Origin: Streptomyces diacarni
GTDB taxonomy: Bacteria > Actinomycetota > Actinomycetes > Streptomycetales > Streptomycetaceae
Direction of reading: 5' to 3'
NCBI RefSeq assembly: GCF_003323715.1
Contig: NZ_QOIN01000046.1
Location: forward strand, 124,001 to 188,000
DNA length: 64,000 nucleotides
The position numbers and the translations under genes were made by a program. Position 1 is the stretch's first letter; each line of letters starts with the position of its first letter. Shown piece after piece: positions 8,511 to 15,867 of this stretch. The notes under the pieces are model-generated. The model made no database searches. It was not told where the DNA came from and saw nothing but the letters and a program-made list of their open reading frames with translations.

Positions 8511-9482
8511 TCAGGCCTCCTCAGGGGTGAAGGAGGTGGTGCGCTTCATGCCCGCGGCCCGGCCCTTGCCGGAGACGACCAGCGCCATCTTGCGGCTGGC
8601 CTCGTCGATCATCTCGTCGCCGAGCATCGCCGAGCCCTTCTTGCCGCCCGCCTCCGAGGTGCAGTAGGCGTACGCGTCGAGGATCATCTCGGCGTGGTCG
8701 TAGTCCTCCTGCGAGGGCGCGAAGACCTCGTTGGACGCCTCGACCTGGCCCGGGTGCAGCACCCACTTGCCGTCGAAGCCGAGCGCCGCGGCCCGCTGGG
8801 CGACCTTGCGGTAGCCCTCCACGTCGCGGATCTGGAGGTAGGGCCCGTCGATGGCCTGGAGGTCGTGGGTGCGGGCCGCCATCAGGATGCGCATCAGGAT
8901 GTAGTGGTAGGCGTCGGCCGGGTAGCCGGGCGGCTGCTCGCCGACGACCAGCGACTTCATGTTGATGGACGCCATGAAGTCGGCGGGCCCGAAGACGATG
9001 GTCTCCATCCGCGGCGAGGCCGCGGCGATCTCGTCGACGTTCACCAGGCCCTTGGCGTTCTCGATCTGCGCCTCGATGCCGATGCGTCCGACCTCCAGAC
9101 CCACCGTCTTCTCGATCTGCGTCAGCAGCATGTCCAGGGCCTGGATCTGCGCCGCGGCCTGCACCTTCGGCAGCATCACGCAGTCCAGCTCGGCGCCGGC
9201 GCCCTCCACGACGGTGACCACGTCGCGATACGTCCACTCGGTCGTCCAGTCGTTGACGCGGACGACGCGCGTCTTGCCGCTCCAGTCGCCCTCGTTGAGG
9301 AACTTCACGATGGTGTGCCGTGCCTCGGGCTTGGCCAGCGGCGCGCACGCGTCCTCCAGGTCGAGGAAGACCTGGTCGGCGGCCAGGCCCTGGGCCTTCT
9401 CCAGGAACCGCGGGTTGCTGCCGGGCACCGCCAGGCAGGAGCGGCGCGGACGGAGCGCACGCTGCTGGTTCTCGCTGCTCAC
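8511..9482 (-). CDS. HpcH/HpaI-type CoA lyase, probable malyl-/beta-methylmalyl-CoA lyase
   Basis: A 323-residue TIM-barrel lyase of the citrate lyase beta/malyl-CoA lyase family. Recognisable segments are RRSCLAVPGSNPRFLEKA at the start, FLDLEDACAPLAK with the metal-site acids, and VFGPADFMASI. In the ethylmalonyl-CoA pathway it splits beta-methylmalyl-CoA into glyoxylate and propionyl-CoA. The GTG start at 9482 directly abuts the TAA stop of meaA, and its GGAGGTCA ribosome-binding site lies inside the end of meaA, so translation is tightly coupled. Confidence 0.88.
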   Translation of the reverse strand: MSSENQQRALRPRRSCLAVPGSNPRFLEKAQGLAADQVFLDLEDACAPLAKPEARHTIVKFLNEGDWSGKTRVVRVNDWTTEWTYRDVVTVVEGAGAELDCVMLPKVQAAAQIQALDMLLTQIEKTVGLEVGRIGIEAQIENAKGLVNVDEIAAASPRMETIVFGPADFMASINMKSLVVGEQPPGYPADAYHYILMRILMAARTHDLQAIDGPYLQIRDVEGYRKVAQRAAALGFDGKWVLHPGQVEASNEVFAPSQEDYDHAEMILDAYAYCTSEAGGKKGSAMLGDEMIDEASRKMALVVSGKGRAAGMKRTTSFTPEEA

Positions 9483-11588
9483 TTAGCTGACCTCCACTGT
9501 CTCTCGCCGGCCGGGCGTGGCATCGCTCGTCCGGTCGCTTTGTTCGAGCTTGTTCCGTGTCCTGATCTGGTCGACGATACGGCCGATGATCTCGGTGATC
9601 CCGAAGTCCTTCGGGGTGAAGACGGCCGCGACGCCGGCCTCGATCAGCGCCCGCGCGTCCGCCGACGGGATGATGCCGCCCACGATCACGGGCACCTCGT
9701 CGGCGCCCGCCGTCCGCATCCGCTCCAGCACGTCGGGCACCAGTTCGGTGTGCGAGCCGGAGAGGATGGACAGACCCACGCAGTGCACGTCCTCGGCGAG
9801 CGCCGCGGCGACGATCTCCTCGGGCGTGAGCCTGATGCCCTGGTAGACCACCTCGAAGCCCGCGTCCCTGGCCCGTACGGCGATCTGTTCGGCCCCGTTG
9901 CTGTGCCCGTCGAGCCCGGGCTTGCCCACCAGCAGCCGCAGCTTGGCGACGCCGAGCTCCTCTGCGGTGCGCTCCACCTTCGCCCTGACCCCGGCCAGCT
10001 CGGAGCCCTCCTCGGCGCTGACCGCCACCGGCGCCGAGGAGACCCCCGTCGGTGCCCGGAACTCGCCGAAGACCTCGCGCAGCGCCCCCGCCCACTCGCC
10101 GGTGGTCACCCCCGCGCGGGCGCACTCCAAGGTGGCCTCCATCAGGTTCGTCTCGCCGGACGCCGCCTCGCGCAGCGCCGCCAGGGCCTGTTCGGCGCTC
10201 GGGTACAGGCCGGGATCGCGGGTGCCCTCGCGCCAGAACGGCTCGTCCCGCGCGGCGCGCCAGTCCCTCACGGCCTCCACCGTCGCCGCCTCCCCGGCCG
10301 GGTCCACCGTCAGGATCGCGGTGTCCAGGTCGGCGGTCAGCGGGCTGGGCTCGCTCGACTCGTAGCAGTTGACGCCGACGATCCGCTCCTGGCCCGACTC
10401 GATCCGGGCCCGGCGCTCGGCGTGCGAGGCGACGAGCTGGGACTTCAGGTAGCCCGACTCGACGGCGGCCAGCACCCCGCCCATCTGCTCGATGCGCTCC
10501 ATCTCGGCCAGCGACTCCTCGACGAGGGTCTCCACCCGCTTCTCGACGACGTGCGACCCGGCGAAGATGTCCTCGTACTCCAGCAGGTCGCTCTCGTGTG
10601 CCAGCACCTGCTGGATGCGCAGCGACCACTGCTGGTCCCAGGGGCGGGGCAGGCCCAGCGCCTCGTTCCAGGCCGGGAGCTGCACGGCGCGGGCGCGGGC
10701 GTCCTTGGAGAGGGTGACGGCCAGCATCTCCAGCACGATGCGCTGCACGTTGTTCTCCGGCTGCGCCTCGGTCAGGCCGAGCGAGTTGACCTGTACGCCG
10801 TAGCGGAAGCGGCGCTGCCTGGCGTCGGTGATTCCGTAGCGCTCCGCGGTGATCCGGTCCCAGATGCGGGTGAAGGCCCGCATCTTGCACATCTCCTCCA
10901 CGAACCGGACGCCCGCGTTGACGAAGAACGAGATCCGCCCGACCACCTGGCCGAACTCCTCGGGCGGCACCTGACCGCTGTCCCGTACGGCGTCCAGCAC
11001 CGCGACGGCCGTCGCCATCGCGTAGCTGATCTCCTGGACGGGCGTGGCGCCGGCCTCCTGGAGGTGGTAGCTGCAGATGTTGACCGGGTTCCACTTGGGC
11101 AGGTGCGCCACCGTGTAGGCGATCATGTCGGTGGTCAGCCGCAGCGAGGGGCCCGGCGGGAAGACGTGCGTCCCGCGCGAGAGGTACTCCTTGACGATGT
11201 CGTTCTGCGTCGTCCCCTTCAGCTGCGAGACGTCTGCCCCCTGCTCCTCCGCGACCACCTGGTAGAGCGCCAGCAGCCACATGGCGGTGGCGTTGATCGT
11301 CATGGAGGTGTTCATCTTCTCCAGCGGGATGCCGTCGAAGAGCCGGCGCATGTCGCCCAGGTGCGAGACGGGCACGCCGACCCGGCCGACTTCGCCGCGC
11401 GCGAGCACGTGGTCGGGGTCGTAGCCGGTCTGGGTCGGCAGGTCGAAGGCGACGGACAGCCCGGTCTGGCCCTTCTCCAGGTTGCGCCGGTACAGCTCGT
11501 TGGACGCCTCGGCCGTGGAGTGCCCGGCGTACGTGCGCATCAGCCAGGGCCGGTCCTTGGGGCGCCTGTCGTCCTGGGGTTCGGTCAT
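9483..11588 (-). CDS. meaA: ethylmalonyl-CoA mutase (MeaA), B12-dependent
   Basis: A 701-residue adenosylcobalamin mutase. The N-terminal catalytic barrel runs to about residue 500 (RPWLMRTYAGHST near the start), and the C-terminal B12-binding domain carries the cofactor-displacing LDGHSNG motif. It converts ethylmalonyl-CoA to methylsuccinyl-CoA. Identity with MeaA rather than methylmalonyl-CoA mutase is supported by its place directly after ccr. The ATG at 11588 has GTGAGG in front. An alternative GTG at 11600 would overlap the ccr stop as GTGA, so either start is coupled to ccr. Confidence 0.92.
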   Translation of the reverse strand: MTEPQDDRRPKDRPWLMRTYAGHSTAEASNELYRRNLEKGQTGLSVAFDLPTQTGYDPDHVLARGEVGRVGVPVSHLGDMRRLFDGIPLEKMNTSMTINATAMWLLALYQVVAEEQGADVSQLKGTTQNDIVKEYLSRGTHVFPPGPSLRLTTDMIAYTVAHLPKWNPVNICSYHLQEAGATPVQEISYAMATAVAVLDAVRDSGQVPPEEFGQVVGRISFFVNAGVRFVEEMCKMRAFTRIWDRITAERYGITDARQRRFRYGVQVNSLGLTEAQPENNVQRIVLEMLAVTLSKDARARAVQLPAWNEALGLPRPWDQQWSLRIQQVLAHESDLLEYEDIFAGSHVVEKRVETLVEESLAEMERIEQMGGVLAAVESGYLKSQLVASHAERRARIESGQERIVGVNCYESSEPSPLTADLDTAILTVDPAGEAATVEAVRDWRAARDEPFWREGTRDPGLYPSAEQALAALREAASGETNLMEATLECARAGVTTGEWAGALREVFGEFRAPTGVSSAPVAVSAEEGSELAGVRAKVERTAEELGVAKLRLLVGKPGLDGHSNGAEQIAVRARDAGFEVVYQGIRLTPEEIVAAALAEDVHCVGLSILSGSHTELVPDVLERMRTAGADEVPVIVGGIIPSADARALIEAGVAAVFTPKDFGITEIIGRIVDQIRTRNKLEQSDRTSDATPGRRETVEVS

Positions 11589-11596
11589 GGCGCGCC

Positions 11597-12970
11597 TCAC
11601 GCCTTCCGGCCGGGCCCGCTGGTCCGCTCACCCTCGGTGTCGCGGAACAGGTTGATGGCGTCGGCGTGCCGGGCCCGCATCTCCTGGTCGCGCACGCCCA
11701 TGCCCTCCTCGGGCGCCAGGCACAGCACGCCGACCTTGCCCTGGTGCACGTTGCGGTGCACGTCGTGGGCGGCCTGACCGGTCTCCGCGAGGGGGTAGAC
11801 CTTGGAGAGGGTCGGGTGGATCTTTCCCTTGGCTATCAGCCGGTTGGCCTCCCAGGCCTCGCGGTAGTTGGCGAAGTGGGAGCCGACGATCCGCTTCAGC
11901 GACATCCACAGGTAGCGGTTGTCGTAGCTGTGCTCGTAGCCCGAGGTGGAGGCGCAGGTGACGATGGTGCCGCCCTTGCGGGTGACGTAGACGCTGGCGC
12001 CGAAGGTCTCGCGCCCCGGGTGCTCGAAGACGATGTCCACGTCCTCGCCGCCGGTCAGTTCGCGGATGCGCTTGCCGAAGCGCTTCCACTCCTTCGGGTC
12101 CTGGTGGTGCTCGTCCTTCCAGAACCGGTAGCCCTCGGCCTTGCGGTCGATGATGGCCTCGGCACCCATCCTGCGGCAGATCTCGGCCTTGTCCTCGCTG
12201 GAGACCACGCAGATCGGGTTGGCGCCGCCGGCCAGCGCGAACTGGGTGGCGTAGGAGCCCAGGCCGCCGCTGGCGCCCCAGATGAGGACGTTGTCGCCCT
12301 GCTTCATGCCGGCGCCGTTGCCCGAGACGAGCTGGCGGTACGCGGTGGAGTTGACCAGTCCGGGCGCCGCGGCCTCCTCCCAGCTGAGGTGGTCCGGCTT
12401 GGGCATCAACTGGTTGGACTTGACCAGTGCGATCTCGGCGAGCCCGCCGAAGTTGGTCTCGAAGCCCCAGATCCGCTGCTCGGGGTCGAGCATCGTGTCG
12501 TTGTGCCCGTCTGCGGACTCCAGTTCGACCGAGAGGCAGTGGGCGACGACCTCGTCGCCCGGCTTCCAGGAGTTGACGCCGGCGCCGGTGCGCAGCACGA
12601 CGCCGGCCAGGTCGGAGCCGATGACGTGGTACGGCAGGTCGTGCCGCTTGGTCAGCGGGGACAGGCGCCCGTAGCGCTCCAGGAAGCCGAAGGTGGACAT
12701 CGGCTCGAAGATCGAGGTCCACACGGAGTTGTAGTTGACCGAGGAGGCCATCACGGCCACCAGGGCCTCGCCCGGGCCGAGTTCGGGCACGGGCACCTCG
12801 TCCACGTGGAGCGACTTGCGCGGGTCCTTGTCCCGGGTCTCCAGCCCTTCGAACATCCCGGCGTCGTCCTTGTGGACGGTCATGGCGCGGTAGGAGTCGG
12901 GCAGGGGGAGGGCGGCGAAGTCCTCGGGGGAGGTGTCGGACGCGAGGATCGCGTCGAGGATCTGGTTCAC
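11597..12970 (-). CDS. ccr: crotonyl-CoA carboxylase/reductase
   Basis: A 457-residue NADPH-dependent enzyme of the medium-chain dehydrogenase superfamily that reductively carboxylates crotonyl-CoA to ethylmalonyl-CoA. The product feeds the ethylmalonyl-CoA pathway and can serve as a polyketide extender unit. With GTG 12970 as start, Asn81, Phe170, Glu171 and His365 fall exactly at the positions reported for the CO2 pocket of the Kitasatospora enzyme, which confirms the start. GGAGG lies 9 nt upstream. The frame is open for another 78 codons upstream, but that region reads as a leader. First gene of the block. Confidence 0.95.
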   Translation of the reverse strand: MNQILDAILASDTSPEDFAALPLPDSYRAMTVHKDDAGMFEGLETRDKDPRKSLHVDEVPVPELGPGEALVAVMASSVNYNSVWTSIFEPMSTFGFLERYGRLSPLTKRHDLPYHVIGSDLAGVVLRTGAGVNSWKPGDEVVAHCLSVELESADGHNDTMLDPEQRIWGFETNFGGLAEIALVKSNQLMPKPDHLSWEEAAAPGLVNSTAYRQLVSGNGAGMKQGDNVLIWGASGGLGSYATQFALAGGANPICVVSSEDKAEICRRMGAEAIIDRKAEGYRFWKDEHHQDPKEWKRFGKRIRELTGGEDVDIVFEHPGRETFGASVYVTRKGGTIVTCASTSGYEHSYDNRYLWMSLKRIVGSHFANYREAWEANRLIAKGKIHPTLSKVYPLAETGQAAHDVHRNVHQGKVGVLCLAPEEGMGVRDQEMRARHADAINLFRDTEGERTSGPGRKA

Positions 12971-13170
12971 GATATGCCTCCGGCGAAGCGCGAAAGTCGA
13001 AAGGAGTCCTCCGGCGTCGGGCCGGAAGTTCCCCGGGGGGTCGTCGGTTGTGAGGCAGCGCCGTCGGTTCGGCTGGTGCGTATGCGCGGGTGTGCGCGGG
13101 GTCGCTCGTGACGCCGAGCGGTCCGGGGCAACACGGTTTCGGCCGCGGGGACAGCGCCCGGACTGATGCC

Positions 13171-13199
13171 AAGGTATGACACCCAGTGCCAGCGCACAA
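13171..13199 (-). promoter_or_regulatory. candidate ccr promoter
   Basis: The minus strand reads TTGTGC (13194-13199), a 17-bp spacer and TACCTT (13171-13176), a good fit to the main vegetative consensus. It would start RNA near 13164 and give ccr a leader of about 190 nt. The surrounding gap (12971-13306) contains no gene. Confidence 0.5.
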
Positions 13200-13212
13200 G
13201 ACACCGAGTGCC
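13179..13212. promoter_or_regulatory. two direct 12-bp repeats over the ccr promoter
   Basis: ACACCCAGTGCC (13179-13190) and ACACCGAGTGCC (13201-13212) are direct repeats with a 22-bp period, about two helical turns. One copy overlaps the promoter spacer and the other lies just upstream of the -35 box. This suggests a DNA-binding protein that acts on ccr. Confidence 0.5.
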
Positions 13213-13219
13213 GCGAATT

Positions 13220-13249
13220 CTCACATGGAGGCGAGTGCTCTCATGTGAG
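13220..13249. repeat. inverted repeat between ccr and permease
   Basis: CTCACATG (13220-13227) and CATGTGAG (13242-13249) form an 8-bp stem. The inner bases GAG/CTC can extend it with one bulge. It lies 58 bp past the permease stop and upstream of ccr, so it could be a terminator or an operator. It is not GC-rich like the other terminators here. Confidence 0.45.
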
Positions 13250-13306
13250 CGATGATCGATCAGCCTGGGCGGACCCGCAGGTCACAGCCGCAGGACCGGT
13301 GCCGCG

Positions 13307-14836
13307 TCAGGGCACGTGGTGCTCCGGCGGCTCCTCGCCCTTCCGCAGCCGGCTCCGCTTGCGCCCGTAGACCGCGTAGAGCACGGCGCCGAGCACCATC
13401 CACGCCGCGAACCGCGCCCACGTCTCGGCGGGCAGATTGAGCATCAGCCACAGCGACGCCAGCACCGAGACCAGCGGCAGCACGGGCACCAGCGGGGTAC
13501 GGAAGGCCCGCGGCAGGTCGGGCCGGGTGCGCCGCAGGACGAGCACGCCCAGTGCCACCATGACGAACGCGAACAGCGTGCCCACGTTCACCAGTTCCGC
13601 CAGCTCCGCGATGCTCGTGAACCCCGCGATGACGGCCACCACCACCCCGAGCAGCACCGTCGAACGGTAGGGCGTCTGGAAGCGCGGGTGCACCCGGGAG
13701 AAGAGGCGCGGCAGCAGCCCGTCCCTGCTCATGGCGAAGAACACCCGCGACTGGCCCAGGAGCAGGATCATGCACACCGTCGTGAGGCCGACCGCCGCAC
13801 CGAAGCTGATCAGGCCGGCCCAGAACGGCTGGCCGACGGCCTTGAAGGCGTCCGCCAGCGGCGCGTCGACCGTCAGTTGCGTGTACTTGCGCATCCCCGT
13901 GACGACCACCGAGACCGCGACGTAGAGCACCGTGCAGATGACCAGCGAGCCGAGGATGCCGCGCGGCATGTCGCGCTGCGGAGCGCGGGTCTCCTCGGCG
14001 GCGGTGGCCACCACGTCGAAGCCGATGAACGCGAAGAAGACGACGGCCGCCGCGGTGAAGACGCCCATCACGCCGAAGTGGGTGGGCTGGTAGCCCGACA
14101 CCAGCTGGATCAGCGGCGCCGCCCACCCGGAGCCGGACCCCGTGGCGCCCTCGGCGGGCGGAATGAACGGGTCGTAGTTGTCGCCCTTGACGAAGAAGGC
14201 CCCGGCGATGATGACCAGCAGGACGACGCCCACCTTGATCGCCACCACGGTGGTGGTGACGCGGGCCGACAGCTTCATGCCCGCCACCAGGACCGCGGTC
14301 AGCGCCAGCACCAGCAGGCAGGCCAGCAGGTCGAAACCGAACCCGGTCTCCTCGCTGGTGCCCGAGAGCCACTGCGGCAGGCCCCAGCCGACGCTCTCCA
14401 GCAGGGAGCGCACGTAGCCCGACCAGCCGACCGCGACGACCGCACAGCCGAGCGCCAGCTCCAGCACCAGGTCCCAGCCGATGATCCAGGCGGGCAGCTC
14501 GCCCAACGAGGCGTAGGCGAAGGTGTAGGCGGACCCGGCGACCGGCACCGTGGAGGCGAACTCGGCGTAGCACAGGGCGGCCAGCGCGCACACCCCGCCG
14601 GCGATCGCGAACGCGATGGCCACCGAGGGTCCGGCGGTCGTCTTGGCGACCTGCCCGGTCAGGACGAAGATGCCCGTGCCGATGACGACGCCGACCCCGA
14701 AGACGGTCAGGTCCAGCGCGCTCAGTGACCGCTTGAGCCCCCGCTCGGGATCGTCCGTGTCGCGAATGGACTCCTCGACGGACTTGGTCCGCAACCACTG
14801 CCTGGGGCTCTTCGGCCCGCCTGGCGCCACCGACAC
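13307..14836 (-). CDS. APC-family amino-acid permease
   Basis: A 509-residue polytopic membrane transporter of the amino acid-polyamine-organocation superfamily, cationic amino-acid type. The cytosolic N-terminus is followed by the family segment LTVFGVGVVIGTGIFVLTG and about 12 to 13 hydrophobic helices. FFAFIGFDVVATAAEE is the conserved mid-protein motif. The frame is open to 14920, but GTG 14836 has GGAGG at the right distance and gives the normal N-terminus. The substrate cannot be read from the sequence. It lies between the TetR gene and ccr on the same strand. Confidence 0.88.
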   Translation of the reverse strand: MSVAPGGPKSPRQWLRTKSVEESIRDTDDPERGLKRSLSALDLTVFGVGVVIGTGIFVLTGQVAKTTAGPSVAIAFAIAGGVCALAALCYAEFASTVPVAGSAYTFAYASLGELPAWIIGWDLVLELALGCAVVAVGWSGYVRSLLESVGWGLPQWLSGTSEETGFGFDLLACLLVLALTAVLVAGMKLSARVTTTVVAIKVGVVLLVIIAGAFFVKGDNYDPFIPPAEGATGSGSGWAAPLIQLVSGYQPTHFGVMGVFTAAAVVFFAFIGFDVVATAAEETRAPQRDMPRGILGSLVICTVLYVAVSVVVTGMRKYTQLTVDAPLADAFKAVGQPFWAGLISFGAAVGLTTVCMILLLGQSRVFFAMSRDGLLPRLFSRVHPRFQTPYRSTVLLGVVVAVIAGFTSIAELAELVNVGTLFAFVMVALGVLVLRRTRPDLPRAFRTPLVPVLPLVSVLASLWLMLNLPAETWARFAAWMVLGAVLYAVYGRKRSRLRKGEEPPEHHVP

Positions 14837-14986
14837 CGCCGCACCTCCACGTCGCCTCACGCGCCATGGTTTCCACTCCCCGGGTGCGGACGGGGAACGC
14901 GGGGCGGGGCGCGGGCGCAATTCACCCGACTCCCTCGCCGCGCGCGTCAGGGCTGGCCGCGCGCGAGGCAGCGCAGGCGCGTACGG

Positions 14987-15778
14987 TCAGGCCTGGCCGA
15001 GCGCGCGTTCGATCGTGGACATGATCTCGCCCAGAGGCGCGTCGGTACGGGCGACGGTCACCAGCACCTCGTCCTTGCGCTCCACGGCCGCGGCGGGCCG
15101 CTCGGAGCCGGGTCGGTGCGCGCCGAAGCCGGTACCGAAGGTGCGCCGTACGATCGCGAACGCGTGGTCGAGCTGGGACATCACATCGCCGGTGCCGCCC
15201 GAGCGCAGCCAGCGCCGCAACACGTGGTTGTGCGCGGTGACCACGGCGGAGGCCGCCACCTCGGCCAGCAGCGGCTCGTCGTAGCCGCTGACCCCGTCCC
15301 GGTGCGCCTCCTCGTCGAAGTGGCCCAGCAGATAACGGGTGAACAGCCGCTCGTAGCGTGCCACCGAGGCGATCTCCCGCTCGCGCAGCGCCGGCACCTC
15401 GCGGGTCAGCTTGTACCGCTCCACGCTGCCCTTGGGGGAGGCGGCGTACATCTTCATGACTTCCTTGATGCCGCGGCACACGGTGTCCAGCGGGTGCTCG
15501 TGCGCCGGTGCCGCCTCCAGCACCGCCTGCGCGCGCACCAGGGTGTCGTCGTGGTCCGGGAAGATCGCCTCTTCCTTGGAGCGGAAGTGCCGGAAGAAGG
15601 TGCGCCGGGCGACACCCGCCATGGCCGCGATCTCATCCACCGTGGTGGCCTCGTAACCCTTCGTGGCGAAGAGCTCCATGGCCGCCGCGGCCAACTCCCG
15701 GCGCACCTTCAGGCGCTGGGATGCGGCACCGTTCGCACGGGTGCTGGTCGTACGGGAGTTCTTCTCGGGCTCTGGCAT
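14987..15778 (-). CDS. TetR-family transcriptional regulator
   Basis: A 263-residue one-component regulator with an N-terminal TetR helix-turn-helix at about 28-75 (AAMELFATKGYEATTVDEIA, then RRTFFRHFRSKEEAIF). The all-helical C-terminal ligand domain has an unusual extra tail after about residue 230. Between the beta-oxidation-type dehydrogenase and the permease/ccr block, it could control either side, with an acyl-CoA as a plausible ligand. That is inference. ATG 15778 lacks a ribosome-binding site and sits 7 nt from a TAACGT hexamer, which suggests a leaderless mRNA. Confidence 0.88.
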   Translation of the reverse strand: MPEPEKNSRTTSTRANGAASQRLKVRRELAAAAMELFATKGYEATTVDEIAAMAGVARRTFFRHFRSKEEAIFPDHDDTLVRAQAVLEAAPAHEHPLDTVCRGIKEVMKMYAASPKGSVERYKLTREVPALREREIASVARYERLFTRYLLGHFDEEAHRDGVSGYDEPLLAEVAASAVVTAHNHVLRRWLRSGGTGDVMSQLDHAFAIVRRTFGTGFGAHRPGSERPAAAVERKDEVLVTVARTDAPLGEIMSTIERALGQA

Positions 15779-15785
15779 GTGGTGA

Positions 15786-15791
15786 ACGTTA
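15786..15791 (-). promoter_or_regulatory. candidate -10 box, leaderless tetR mRNA
   Basis: On the minus strand this reads TAACGT, 7 nt before the ATG at 15778. No -35 match is evident. Confidence 0.4.
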
Positions 15792-15867
15792 CACGCCGTG
15801 ACGGGGTGGGGGGACGGGCCGCTGCCCCCGGGGTCCAGCAGCCCGCCCCACCCGGCCGTGCCCCCGG

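Noticed and set aside
8466..11777. 1103-residue open frame on the plus strand
   Set aside because: It is antisense to meaA, the lyase and MaoC, which are unmistakable by motif. Its product is His/Arg/Gly-rich without any family signature. It is a by-product of GC bias.
11589..13170. Cobalamin riboswitch controlling meaA
   Set aside because: meaA overlaps or abuts ccr with no leader, and I saw no B12-box-like sequence in the region before ccr.
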